A stretch of 30,440 nucleotides of DNA. Source: [Haemophilus] felis (GTDB taxonomy: Bacteria > Pseudomonadota > Gammaproteobacteria > Enterobacterales > Pasteurellaceae). Within the stretch, counting starts at the first letter, position 1. The number at the start of each line of letters is the position of its first letter. The notes beneath the pieces were generated by a model. That model was given only the letters and a program-made list of their open reading frames with translations. It was not told the origin of the DNA and searched no databases. The translations under genes and the position numbers were made by a program. Location of the stretch: NCBI GenBank assembly GCA_002015125.1, contig MUYB01000027.1, positions 34,090 to 64,529 on the forward strand. Direction: 5' to 3'. Shown here in pieces: positions 10,409 to 18,100 of this stretch.

Positions 10409-10424
10409 AAGGTCTTTTAATATA

Positions 10425-11237
10425 TTACCAGCCTTTTACTACGCCATTATTAAATAGCTTTAATGCTTCTTGGTATACTTCATCAGTTTGAAAAGCTTTT
10501 AAAAAGGTTTGCAAACGAGGGTCGTTTTTATTGTCTTCACGACTGACCACTAAATTTACATACGGTGAATCTTTCGATTCCACGATCACGCCATCTTTTT
10601 CAGGGCTTAAACCTGCTTGACCAGCGTAGGTATTGTTGATGATAGACAGATCCACATCATCAAGGGAGCGAGTTAGCAGTGCTGTATCTATTTGCTTGAT
10701 TTGGATATTTTTCGGGTTCTCAATAATATCATTCTCGGTTGCAAACAAGTTAGTTGGATCTTTTAATTTAATCACACCATTTGCTTGTAATAATAACAAT
10801 GCACGCCCTGTATTGCTTGGATTATTGGGAATTGACACAATTGCCCCATCGCTTAATTCATCTAATGTTTTGATTTTTTTAGAATATCCAGCAATAGGCC
10901 AAATGAAGGTGTTGCCGATAATCGCCATTTTGTAGCCACGATCTTTGCTTTCTTGCTCTAAATACGGCACGGTTTGGAACGCATTGGCATCTAAATCTTT
11001 AGTATGTAACGCTGCATTTGGCTGTGTGTATTCGGTAAATTGGATTAATTGCACGTCTAAGCCATATTTTTCTTTAGCGATTTTTACTGCTACTTCAGTC
11101 ATTTGGGCTTCAGGACCTGTCATTACGCCGACTTTAAGCGGTTGTTGTGGTGCGACTTCGGTTTTCTTTTCTTCTTTACAGCCAGTTAAGACAAGAGCAG
11201 AAAATGCCACTAACCCAAGTAATTTTTTTAAGTTCAT
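10425..11237 (-). CDS. metQ: Methionine-binding lipoprotein MetQ, second copy
   Basis: This 270-residue NlpA/MetQ-family lipoprotein binds methionine outside the inner membrane and hands it to MetNI. The signal peptide ends in the lipobox L-T-G-C with lipidated C20 followed by Lys. Family blocks are KVGVMTGPEAQMTEVAVKIA, a DANAFQTVPYLE segment, PNNPSNTGRALLLL, NNTYAGQAGLSP and DSPYVNLVVSREDN. It is the last gene of the operon and lies 60 bases after the other metQ, with a hairpin terminator in the gap. It keeps AAAGGAG before its ATG. The two copies align along their whole length but have clearly diverged, so the duplication is not recent. The tandem recalls the PlpA/B/C lipoproteins of Mannheimia and Pasteurella. 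Ligand preference (L-, D- or formyl-methionine, or a peptide) could differ between copies. Confidence 0.92.
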   Translation of the reverse strand: MNLKKLLGLVAFSALVLTGCKEEKKTEVAPQQPLKVGVMTGPEAQMTEVAVKIAKEKYGLDVQLIQFTEYTQPNAALHTKDLDANAFQTVPYLEQESKDRGYKMAIIGNTFIWPIAGYSKKIKTLDELSDGAIVSIPNNPSNTGRALLLLQANGVIKLKDPTNLFATENDIIENPKNIQIKQIDTALLTRSLDDVDLSIINNTYAGQAGLSPEKDGVIVESKDSPYVNLVVSREDNKNDPRLQTFLKAFQTDEVYQEALKLFNNGVVKGW

Positions 11238-11260
11238 TGAAACTCCTTTATTTGATTGTC

Positions 11261-11290
11261 AAAAATCCCCCTTCATGTAGTAGAAGGGGA
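11261..11290 (-). terminator. Intergenic terminator or attenuator between two metQ copies
   Basis: On the minus strand TCCCCTTC pairs with GAAGGGGGA around an eight-base loop and is followed by TTTTT. I see no promoter in the remaining 24 bases before the next metQ ATG. The second metQ must therefore rely on read-through, so the hairpin should make it less expressed than the first. Confidence 0.7.
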
Positions 11291-11297
11291 TAAAAGA

Positions 11298-12125
11298 TTA
11301 CCAGCCTTTTGCTACGCCGTCTTTGAAGTGTTTTTTCGCTTCTTCAAATACTGCTTCAGTTTGATATGCTTTAACGAAGTTTTGTACTGCTTCGCTGTCT
11401 TTGTTGTCTTTGCGTGCAACGATTAAGTTAACGTAAGGTGAATCTTTATCTTCAACGAATACGCCGTGTTCAGTGGTGTTTAAGCCTACTTGACCTGCAT
11501 AAGTGTTGTTGATAACTGCTAAATCAACATCGTCTAACGCTTTTGCGGCAACAGAAGTGTCAACTTCTTTGATTTGAAGATTTTTTGGATTTTCAACAAT
11601 GTCTAATGAAGTCGCGAACAAGTTTGTGTTGTCGTTAAGTTTGATTAAACCTTGTTTTTCCAAAAGAATTAACGCACGTGCTAAGTTGCTTGGGTCGTTT
11701 GGCACTGCCACCACAGCGCCGTCGGCTAATTCAGCGGCACTTTTTACTTTTTTAGAGTAACCCGCTAATGGATACACAAAAGTGTTACCTGCAATCACTA
11801 AGTTATCCAATCCTTTAGACGCAGAATCTTTGTCTAAATAAGGTTTGTGTTGGAAGGCGTTAGCGTCTAAATCGCCTTTGCTGGTCGCAGTGTTTGGTAA
11901 TGCGTAATCGTTAAATAAAACGAATTCAACATCTAAGTTGTATTTTTCTTTTGCGATTTGTGCCGCTACTTCTGCCACAGTGTGCTCAGGGCCAGACATT
12001 ACGCCCACTTTAATTTTTTGTGCTGCAGGTGCTGTCGTCGCTGCTTCTGCTTTTTTGTCTTCTTTGCAACCTGCTAACGCCACTGTTGATACAAGGGCTA
12101 AACCGAGTAGTTTTTTAAAGCTCAT
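11298..12125 (-). CDS. metQ: Methionine-binding lipoprotein MetQ, first copy
   Basis: This 275-residue substrate-binding lipoprotein belongs to the MetNIQ importer. The lipobox L-A-G-C places lipidated C20 ahead of a charged linker. The mature protein has KVGVMSGPEHTVAEVAAQIA, a DANAFQHKPYLD block, PNDPSNLARALILL, NNTYAGQVGLN and DSPYVNLIVARKDN, as in E. coli MetQ. It follows metI by 54 bases with TAAGAGGA before the ATG, and comes before the intergenic terminator, so it is probably the dominant binding protein. It ends in the same short motif (GVxKGW) as the downstream copy. Confidence 0.94.
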   Translation of the reverse strand: MSFKKLLGLALVSTVALAGCKEDKKAEAATTAPAAQKIKVGVMSGPEHTVAEVAAQIAKEKYNLDVEFVLFNDYALPNTATSKGDLDANAFQHKPYLDKDSASKGLDNLVIAGNTFVYPLAGYSKKVKSAAELADGAVVAVPNDPSNLARALILLEKQGLIKLNDNTNLFATSLDIVENPKNLQIKEVDTSVAAKALDDVDLAVINNTYAGQVGLNTTEHGVFVEDKDSPYVNLIVARKDNKDSEAVQNFVKAYQTEAVFEEAKKHFKDGVAKGW

Positions 12126-12179
12126 AAGAAAATCCTCTTAATTTGTGTTTATAAAAATAATGTTTAGAAAAAATGTTAA

Positions 12180-12857
12180 TTAACGATGATCATAGCGTTT
12201 GGCAAGTTCATCGCCAATTTTTTGGCTAATCATTACGATTGCTACGATAATGATTGTTGCAATCCACTTCACATAGATCATATTACGGTGTTCGCCGTAA
12301 CTGATAGCGAGGTTACCTAAACCGCCACCACCTACAGCACCTGCCATTGCAGAGTATCCAATTAACGCCACTAGCGTGAGCGTAATGCCGTTAATCAAAA
12401 TAGGTAAGGACTCAGGCAAATAGAATTTAGTTACCACTTGCCAGTTTGTTGCCCCCATAGATTTCGCAGCTTCCGTCAAACCGCTAGGAATTTCAAGCAA
12501 TGCATTAGCCGTTAAGCGTGCGAAAAAAGGAATCGCCGACACACTAAGTGGCACAATCGCCGCCGTCGTGCCTAAGGTTGTACCCACAATTAAACGTGTT
12601 ACAGGCAATAAAATAATTAACAAAATAATAAATGGAATAGAGCGTCCTACGTTAATAATCACATCAAGCACTTGATTTAAACGTCTATGCTCTAAAATTT
12701 CTCCTTTGCCTGTTAAAAACGCCGCAAAGCCGATTGGCAAGCCAATAATGACCGCCATTAGCGTCGCTGCAAAGCCCATATAAAGCGTTTCCCAAGTGGA
12801 CACAGCCACCAGCTCCCACATTTTTGGCGTTAACTGGTTTACAAAATCATTCCACAT
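12180..12857 (-). CDS. metI: Methionine ABC transporter permease MetI
   Basis: This 225-residue inner-membrane protein has about five hydrophobic helices and forms the translocation pathway as a dimer with MetN. The cytoplasmic EAA loop that docks on the ATPase reads [14 protein letters not shown], followed by KFYLPESLP. The [17 protein letters not shown] stretch near the C-terminus is typical of MetI. Length is near the E. coli protein (217). Its ATG (12857-12855) overlaps the end of metN by 11 bases, a sign of translational coupling and fixed stoichiometry. Confidence 0.95.
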   Translation of the reverse strand: MWNDFVNQLTPKMWELVAVSTWETLYMGFAATLMAVIIGLPIGFAAFLTGKGEILEHRRLNQVLDVIINVGRSIPFIILLIILLPVTRLIVGTTLGTTAAIVPLSVSAIPFFARLTANALLEIPSGLTEAAKSMGATNWQVVTKFYLPESLPILINGITLTLVALIGYSAMAGAVGGGGLGNLAISYGEHRNMIYVKWIATIIIVAIVMISQKIGDELAKRYDHR

Positions 12858-13881
12858 AACCTAACACCTCAACTTTGACGTTATGATCCATTAGATAAAA
12901 TTTCGCTTGTGCAACGGCGTCTTGGTTGCCTTCTACTTCTGCAATCACAAAACCAAATTTTACGCCGCCTGCATAATCAATTTGCGAAATCAAAATACTT
13001 AATTCGATGCCAAATTTTTTGGATACCACCGACAACACAGGCGCATCCACCGATTGCCCCGTAAATTCAAATTTAATAATGGGTTTAGCGGTGGCGCTAG
13101 CTTTATCCGAGAGCTGGCGCGTATATTCTTCAGGCAATTCGTAATGAAATGTAGATTGAATAAAACGCTGTGCCAATTCTGTTTTCGGATTAGAGAAAAT
13201 TTCGCTCACAGATCCACTTTCTACAAGTTTACCTTTATCAATAACGGCAACACGATCACAAATGCGTTTCACCACGTCCATCTCGTGCGTGATTAACAAA
13301 ATGGTTAAACCCAAACGCTGATTAATTTCTTTTAATAGTTGCAAAATAGATTGCGTAGTTGCTGGGTCTAAGGCGCTAGTGGCTTCATCACAAAGTAGCA
13401 CTTTCGGATCATTAGCAAGGGCACGCGCAATGGCAACCCGTTGTTTTTGTCCGCCAGATAAATTGCTAGGATAAACGTCTTTTTTATCTGCCAGCCCCAC
13501 CAACTCTAAAAGTGCGGTGGTTTTTTCGTTAATTTTGTCTTTTGGTGTACCACAAAGGGTTAAAGGCAACGCCACATTTTCAAACACAGTGCGAGATGAA
13601 AGCAGATTAAAATGCTGGAAAATCATCGCAATATTGCGACGTGCTACGTTCAATTCTTTATCGGACAACGCCGTCAAATCTTGACCATCTACCACAACCT
13701 GACCAATAGTGGGACGTTCAAGCAAATTTACGCAGCGAATCAGCGTACTTTTCCCAGCCCCAGAGGCACCGATGACGCCATAAATAGTTCCTTTTGGCAC
13801 CTCAAGGCTCACATTATCTAACGCCGTGATCGTCTGTCCCTTAACGTTAAATTGCTTGCTGATCTGCTTCAACTCAATCAT
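12847..13881 (-). CDS. metN: Methionine ABC transporter ATP-binding protein MetN
   Basis: This 344-residue ABC ATPase powers MetNIQ. Walker A is G38-A-S-G-A-G-K-S-T46, the Q-loop Gln is Q89, the signature LSGGQ is 141-145, Walker B ends in D165-E166, and the switch His is H199. The C-terminal part from about 265 is the NIL/ACT-like regulatory domain ([16 protein letters not shown] and onward). In E. coli MetN this domain binds methionine and inhibits the pump when the amino acid is plentiful. It is the first gene of metN-metI-metQ-metQ, expressed from the MetJ-box promoter just upstream. An uptake signal lies inside the gene. Confidence 0.97.
   Translation of the reverse strand: MIELKQISKQFNVKGQTITALDNVSLEVPKGTIYGVIGASGAGKSTLIRCVNLLERPTIGQVVVDGQDLTALSDKELNVARRNIAMIFQHFNLLSSRTVFENVALPLTLCGTPKDKINEKTTALLELVGLADKKDVYPSNLSGGQKQRVAIARALANDPKVLLCDEATSALDPATTQSILQLLKEINQRLGLTILLITHEMDVVKRICDRVAVIDKGKLVESGSVSEIFSNPKTELAQRFIQSTFHYELPEEYTRQLSDKASATAKPIIKFEFTGQSVDAPVLSVVSKKFGIELSILISQIDYAGGVKFGFVIAEVEGNQDAVAQAKFYLMDHNVKVEVLGYVE
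13510..13518 (+). repeat. Uptake signal sequence with extended T tract
   Basis: AAGTGCGGT followed by GGTTTTTTCG fits the extended Hin-type form, core plus an A/T-rich downstream segment. The identical 19-base string recurs in the adhesin signal-peptide region at 15097. Confidence 0.85.
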
Positions 13882-13917
13882 AAAATTTATCCATATTACT
13901 TATAAAATTAGTCGCTC

Positions 13918-13945
13918 ATTTTAGACGTCTAGATTGCTATGTCAA
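13918..13945 (-). promoter_or_regulatory. metN operon promoter with MetJ box
   Basis: On the minus strand TTGACA (13945-13940) and TAAAAT (13923-13918) stand 16 bp apart, a strong sigma-70 promoter whose start would be about 30 bases before metN. The spacer holds AGACGTCT (13930-13923), a perfect 8-base MetJ operator half-unit, with a weaker abutting unit (AGCAATCT at 13938-13931 on this strand). MetJ with S-adenosylmethionine binding here would block polymerase, so the importer should be repressed when methionine is plentiful. The box is seen; repression is inferred from the MetJ family. Confidence 0.8.
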
Positions 13946-14075
13946 TATATAAATAAAATATTTTTAACGGCGAGAAATTTGATTAAACCTAAGAGAAAAT
14001 TAATGTTGTTGTCATTTAACGTTGAACAATTGTGATAACCTTAGCGCCTGTGATTAGCAAATAAAAGGAAAGCAA

Positions 14076-14630
14076 ATGAACAAAGCCATTTTTCTCGACC
14101 GTGATGGCACATTAAATGTGGATCATGGTTATGTGCATGAAATCGATCAATTCCAATTTATTGATGGCAGCATTGAAGCATTACAACAATTAAAAGCAAT
14201 GGGGTATTTGTTGGTGTTAGTGACGAATCAGTCTGGCATTGCACGAGGTTATTTTAGCGAAGCGCAATTTTTGCAACTCACGGAATGGATGGATTGGTCT
14301 TTGGCTGATCGTGGGGTGGATTTAGACGGTATTTATTATTGTCCGCATCACCCTGAGGGCAAAGGCGAATACAAACAAGAATGTGATTGCCGCAAACCAA
14401 AATCGGGAATGTTGCTACAAGCCATCAAAGACCTGAGTATTGACCCACAACAATCTTTTATGGTGGGGGATAAAGTGGAAGATATGCTCGCAGGCAAAGG
14501 CGCTAACATTAGAATGAATATTTTGGTTAGAACGGGTAAACCCTTGCTTAAGGAAAGTGAAAATCTTGCTGACCATGTATTGGACTCTGTAGCACAATTA
14601 CCTTTTTTTATCAAATCCGTGCTATTGTAA
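14076..14630 (+). CDS. gmhB: D-glycero-beta-D-manno-heptose-1,7-bisphosphate 7-phosphatase
   Basis: This 184-residue cytoplasmic HAD-family phosphatase removes the C7 phosphate of heptose bisphosphate on the route to ADP-heptose for LPS inner core. The nucleophile motif is D8-R-D10-G-T; the Thr/Ser motif lies at VTNQSG (49-54); K109 is in CRKPKSGM; and the Mg2+ acids are in MVGDKVEDM (D132, D136). The structural zinc ligands C89, H91, C103 and C105 are all present. AAAGGAAAG before the ATG is a good ribosome site. The gene is divergent from metN across 194 bases, as I recall it in H. influenzae, where an rRNA operon follows. Confidence 0.96.
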   Translation: MNKAIFLDRDGTLNVDHGYVHEIDQFQFIDGSIEALQQLKAMGYLLVLVTNQSGIARGYFSEAQFLQLTEWMDWSLADRGVDLDGIYYCPHHPEGKGEYKQECDCRKPKSGMLLQAIKDLSIDPQQSFMVGDKVEDMLAGKGANIRMNILVRTGKPLLKESENLADHVLDSVAQLPFFIKSVLL

Positions 14631-14766
14631 AGATTTTGTAAATTATTCATATATAAGGAAATTTTTAAATTTTGCTTGTTTTTTGCTTTACTTTTGTTTT
14701 TTTTTTTGTGCGAAAATGTCGCCTAACAATGTCCATATTTGGATGATAAAAATAGTTAAAAAAATA

Positions 14767-14789
14767 GGGGCCGTCCTAAGGACGGCCCC
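14767..14789. other. Very stable 10-bp GC-rich hairpin
   Basis: GGGGCCGTCC and GGACGGCCCC form a perfect ten-pair stem with a three-base TAA loop. On the plus strand no T-run follows, so it is not a standard terminator there; it would be a 5'-UTR stem-loop. On the minus strand the stem is followed by TA and then T7, which would stop antisense transcription coming out of the adhesin. Confidence 0.7.
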
Positions 14790-14867
14790 ATCAGTTATTA
14801 CCAAAATGGAAATAGCTCAAATATCGTAGGAAGGGTTTAACCCATCAAAAATATCAATGGGGGTAAA

Positions 14868-14906
14868 ATGATGGATTTTGGGACGTATGCAATACACCTT
14901 GTATAA
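14868..14906 (+). CDS. Possible 12-codon leader peptide upstream of the adhesin
   Basis: A short frame reading MMDFGTYAIHLV then TAA has GGGGG (14859-14863) at good distance from its two ATG codons. It ends 17 bases before the adhesin ATG, just ahead of that gene's ribosome site. Ribosomes ending here could affect initiation on the adhesin. It is too short to judge by composition and may be chance. Confidence 0.25.
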   Translation: MMDFGTYAIHLV

Positions 14907-14923
14907 ATTTGGAAGGATTAATA

Positions 14924-15148
14924 ATGAATAAAATATTTCGTGTAATTTGGAACCGTACGCTAAATATGTTTGTGGTCGCGTCAGAGTTGGCACACGGTCG
15001 GGTGAAGGCGTCTAGTTCTGGTAAGAAAGCCAGTGAGCTTAATTCGTCTTCAAATGTGGGGCGTTTTGCGTTGAAGCCGTTGGTGACAGCGTTGTCAAGT
15101 GCGGTGGTTTTTTCGGGGTTGTTGCCAGTAAGTGAGGCGTATGGGGCG
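14924..15148 (+). other. Adhesin extended signal peptide region
   Basis: Residues 1-75: the conserved ESPR (NKIFRVIWNRTLN, then SELAHGRVK) precedes a spacer rich in Ser and Lys, a hydrophobic core (LVTALSSAVVFSGLLPV) and probable cleavage after SEAYGA. Such extensions are typical of very large autotransporters and slow export through Sec. Confidence 0.9.
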
Positions 15149-18100
15149 AATATTGATACTGTTGAAAAAGTAGACTCGGCTGCTTCTAGAACTAATGATG
15201 AGAAAATCGGTCTTGGCGGTCAGGGCTTTCAGGATGCGAATGTTGGGAAGTTCGCTCAAGGTATCTACTCTGTTCACTTGGGTAATCGCCACTCTGCAAA
15301 CACTGTCGGACAACACTCCGTTGTGATTGGTTTTGATGCAAAATCGAATAGTGGTGTGATGGCTGCCACCGTTATTGGTTATGGAGCAGTTGGAAGTGGG
15401 AAGAACTCCACGGCACTAGGTACTAGCGCCAATGCCAGTAGTGAGCTAGCTATTGCTGCAGGGGGATATAGTTTAGCAAAAGGAACACAAAGTGTTGCAC
15501 TGGGTTCTAAAGTAAAAGCGGTAGCTAAGCAATCTGTTGCTATTGGTAACGACGTGGTGACTTCTGGCGAAGGTGCTATTGTGCTGGGCGGTGATGACCT
15601 AGGAGGTCAGGGTAAACCTGCGATTGTGACAAATGATGGTACTGTGGTGGGTTATTATGATGTAAGTTCTGATAAAGAGAGATACACACATCAGATTCAA
15701 GTAGAAGCGGATGATGTTACTGCGAATAATACTGACTTATCTGACCCTGATGTATTTGTGGTGGTTAACGGCATTGATGATCCATATTATAAAAAAGTCC
15801 GCCGACATAATGGCGAGATCCTTTATAAAAATAATACAACTAAAGAGAGTTTGAATCAGAACTATTATACCTATACTAGATTGATGCCACTCAATGTGTT
15901 GAAAAAATACCGTGAGGAAAAGGCTAAAACTGATGGTGCATTTGCCAATGTTTCCGAAAATGACTATGCCGTTCTTAAAGATAGTTCTAAATATGGGGAT
16001 GCCTATGCGATGAGCTGGTCCTCTGGACGTGGGGCGATTACGATAGGTCCGAAATCCGCTGCTTTAGCAGATGGGGCTGTCGCCATTGGTACGATGTCGT
16101 ATGCGTTGGGTGAAAATTCGTCCGTATTAGGTTCAGGTTCTTTTGCCTTTGGTGACCGCTCACAAGCTATCGGTACCAATACTTATGTGTATAAAAATAA
16201 CTCCGTTGCAGTCGGTAGCAACTCGCAAACCATTGAAGATGGCGGTATGGCGTATGGTTATCGTGCAATTTCTGCTGGGTTTGGCTCGATTGCGATTGGT
16301 TCGGAAGTCTATGCGGATGCGGATGTAACCTTTGATACTTCAGAAGAAGGGCTTACGGTTGATACATCCGTCACTGACGGTATTTCCTATATAATTGATG
16401 TGAATAGATTGGAAAATGCTACTAAACAAGCTAACACTATTCGTGCTAAAACCACGCTAGATACCAATTCAAACATTGTACGTGTGCAAACCAAAGCGGG
16501 GGCAAAAAACTCTCTCGTTATCGGTTCTCGTTCGGCGTCTACTGGTGAAAACAATATTGTGCTTGGTCGTGGTGCTTATGCAAAAAACAACAACGGTTTG
16601 GCGTTAGGTTCTTATTCTCGTTCTTTGGCGGATAACGCTTTTGCTATGGGTTTAGCAAGCCGTGCAACTGAACGCAACGCAATGGCAGTTGGGGTTGGCT
16701 CGAAAGCGTCGGCAAAAAACAGCTTGGCGATTGGTAACTTCTCTCGCTCCACGTTAGAGAACTCTACCGCATTAGGTTATGAGTCTGAAACCGATTACAC
16801 GCAGCAAGAACTCGCTACGTCAGCTTATATTCCTGTGGGGTCTTATGCGATACCGATTAACTCTCGTGTTGGGGTAATTTCCGTCGGGACGAAAGGGAAA
16901 GAGCGTCGTATTGTGAACGTGGCATCGGGGGCGTTGGATTCTGATGCGGTGAACGTGGCACAATTGCGTGCGTTGGAAAGCCGTATTGATAGCTTTACGG
17001 AAGAAAGCGATAACATTATGCACTATTTCTCCGTGAACCAAAAATCAGGCGATCCAAAAGATTTGCGTGATTTAGCACAGCGAGAAATTAACTATAAAAA
17101 CTACGTAAAAGCCTTGTCGCAAAAGCTCGTTGTGGAAGCACGTAAAACCGCAGGTGACAATATCGATGAAAGTAAATTGCGTGGTTTGTATGACAAACTG
17201 AAAACGTTGCATACCGACGCGGGCGTGAACTCGAAATCAACAAATGTAAATGCGTTGATTGCCAAAGTTTATTCAAACACATCAGACTTATATAACAACG
17301 CTTCAGGTACGAATGTTGGAGTGTTTAATAAGAAAACAGACCCCCAATATTGGGATCTTACAGACCAAAATAATCCAAAACTCAAACTCAAAGAATTTTT
17401 ATCCGCGTTAGAAGCGGCGAAGCAAAAAGATTTGGAAGATAACGCAATTGCGACGTTATATACAGATGCTGAAAAAGCAACACTTAACAGCTCCAACTTC
17501 AAAAACAACTTAGCGGTGGGGAAAAATTCCGTTGCCATTGGTGTGCGTGCCCAAACAGGTAAGGTGTTTTATGACGGAAACGACAGCACCAAAGCCAATC
17601 CACAGGTCAATACTCAATTGAACGATGAAAACGGCGAAGGTGCGGTGGCTTTAGGCATTGATTCTAAGGCTTACGGACGCAGTTCTGTGGCTTTAGGTCA
17701 AAAAGCTTGGGCTGAAAGAGAAAGTGCGATTGCCATTGGTGCAAGAGCGGTGGCAAATAACGCAGGCAGTGTGGCAATTGGTGGTGGTCAAAGCGATGGT
17801 GCACAGGTAAGTGTCGATAACGGTATTGCTCTTGGTCGCTATTCTAACTCTAACCGTGACTTAGCTCACGATCACAGCATAGGTTACGATCCAGTCACGG
17901 AGGCAAAATCTACCCTTACTACTACTGCTGCATGGAAAGCCAACACGGGGGCGTTAGCCATTGGTAATGGTGATGCAAGTAAAACTCGCCAAATCACTGG
18001 TGTGGCAGCAGGTCATTTAGACACTGACGCTGTCAACGTGGCACAGCTTAAAAAATCATCAGTGAGATACTTCAGCGTCCGCAGTACTGTAACAGGCAAC

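Larger units (their letters stand above)
14631..14923 (+). promoter_or_regulatory. 293-base leader region of the giant adhesin
   Basis: No gene longer than 12 codons lies between gmhB and the adhesin. In order the region holds AT-rich DNA after gmhB, a run of eleven T (14697-14707), a weak promoter-like pair CTAACA (14723-14728) and GATAAA (14745-14750) 16 bp apart, a very stable hairpin (14767-14789), a possible leader peptide (14868-14906), and GGAAGGA (14911-14917), the adhesin ribosome site. If the promoter is right, the T11 tract sits at about -50 to -60 and the hairpin near the mRNA 5' end. I see no good terminator for gmhB on the plus strand. Confidence 0.45.

Noticed and set aside
14878..14907. 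Promoter TTGGGA-18-TATAAA just before the adhesin
   Set aside because: Transcription would start at about 14914, inside the ribosome site, leaving a broken initiation region.
14909..14911. TTG start for the adhesin, five codons upstream
   Set aside because: The GGAAGGA ribosome site would then be inside the gene, and the conserved extended signal peptide begins at the ATG 14924 (MNKIFRVIWN).
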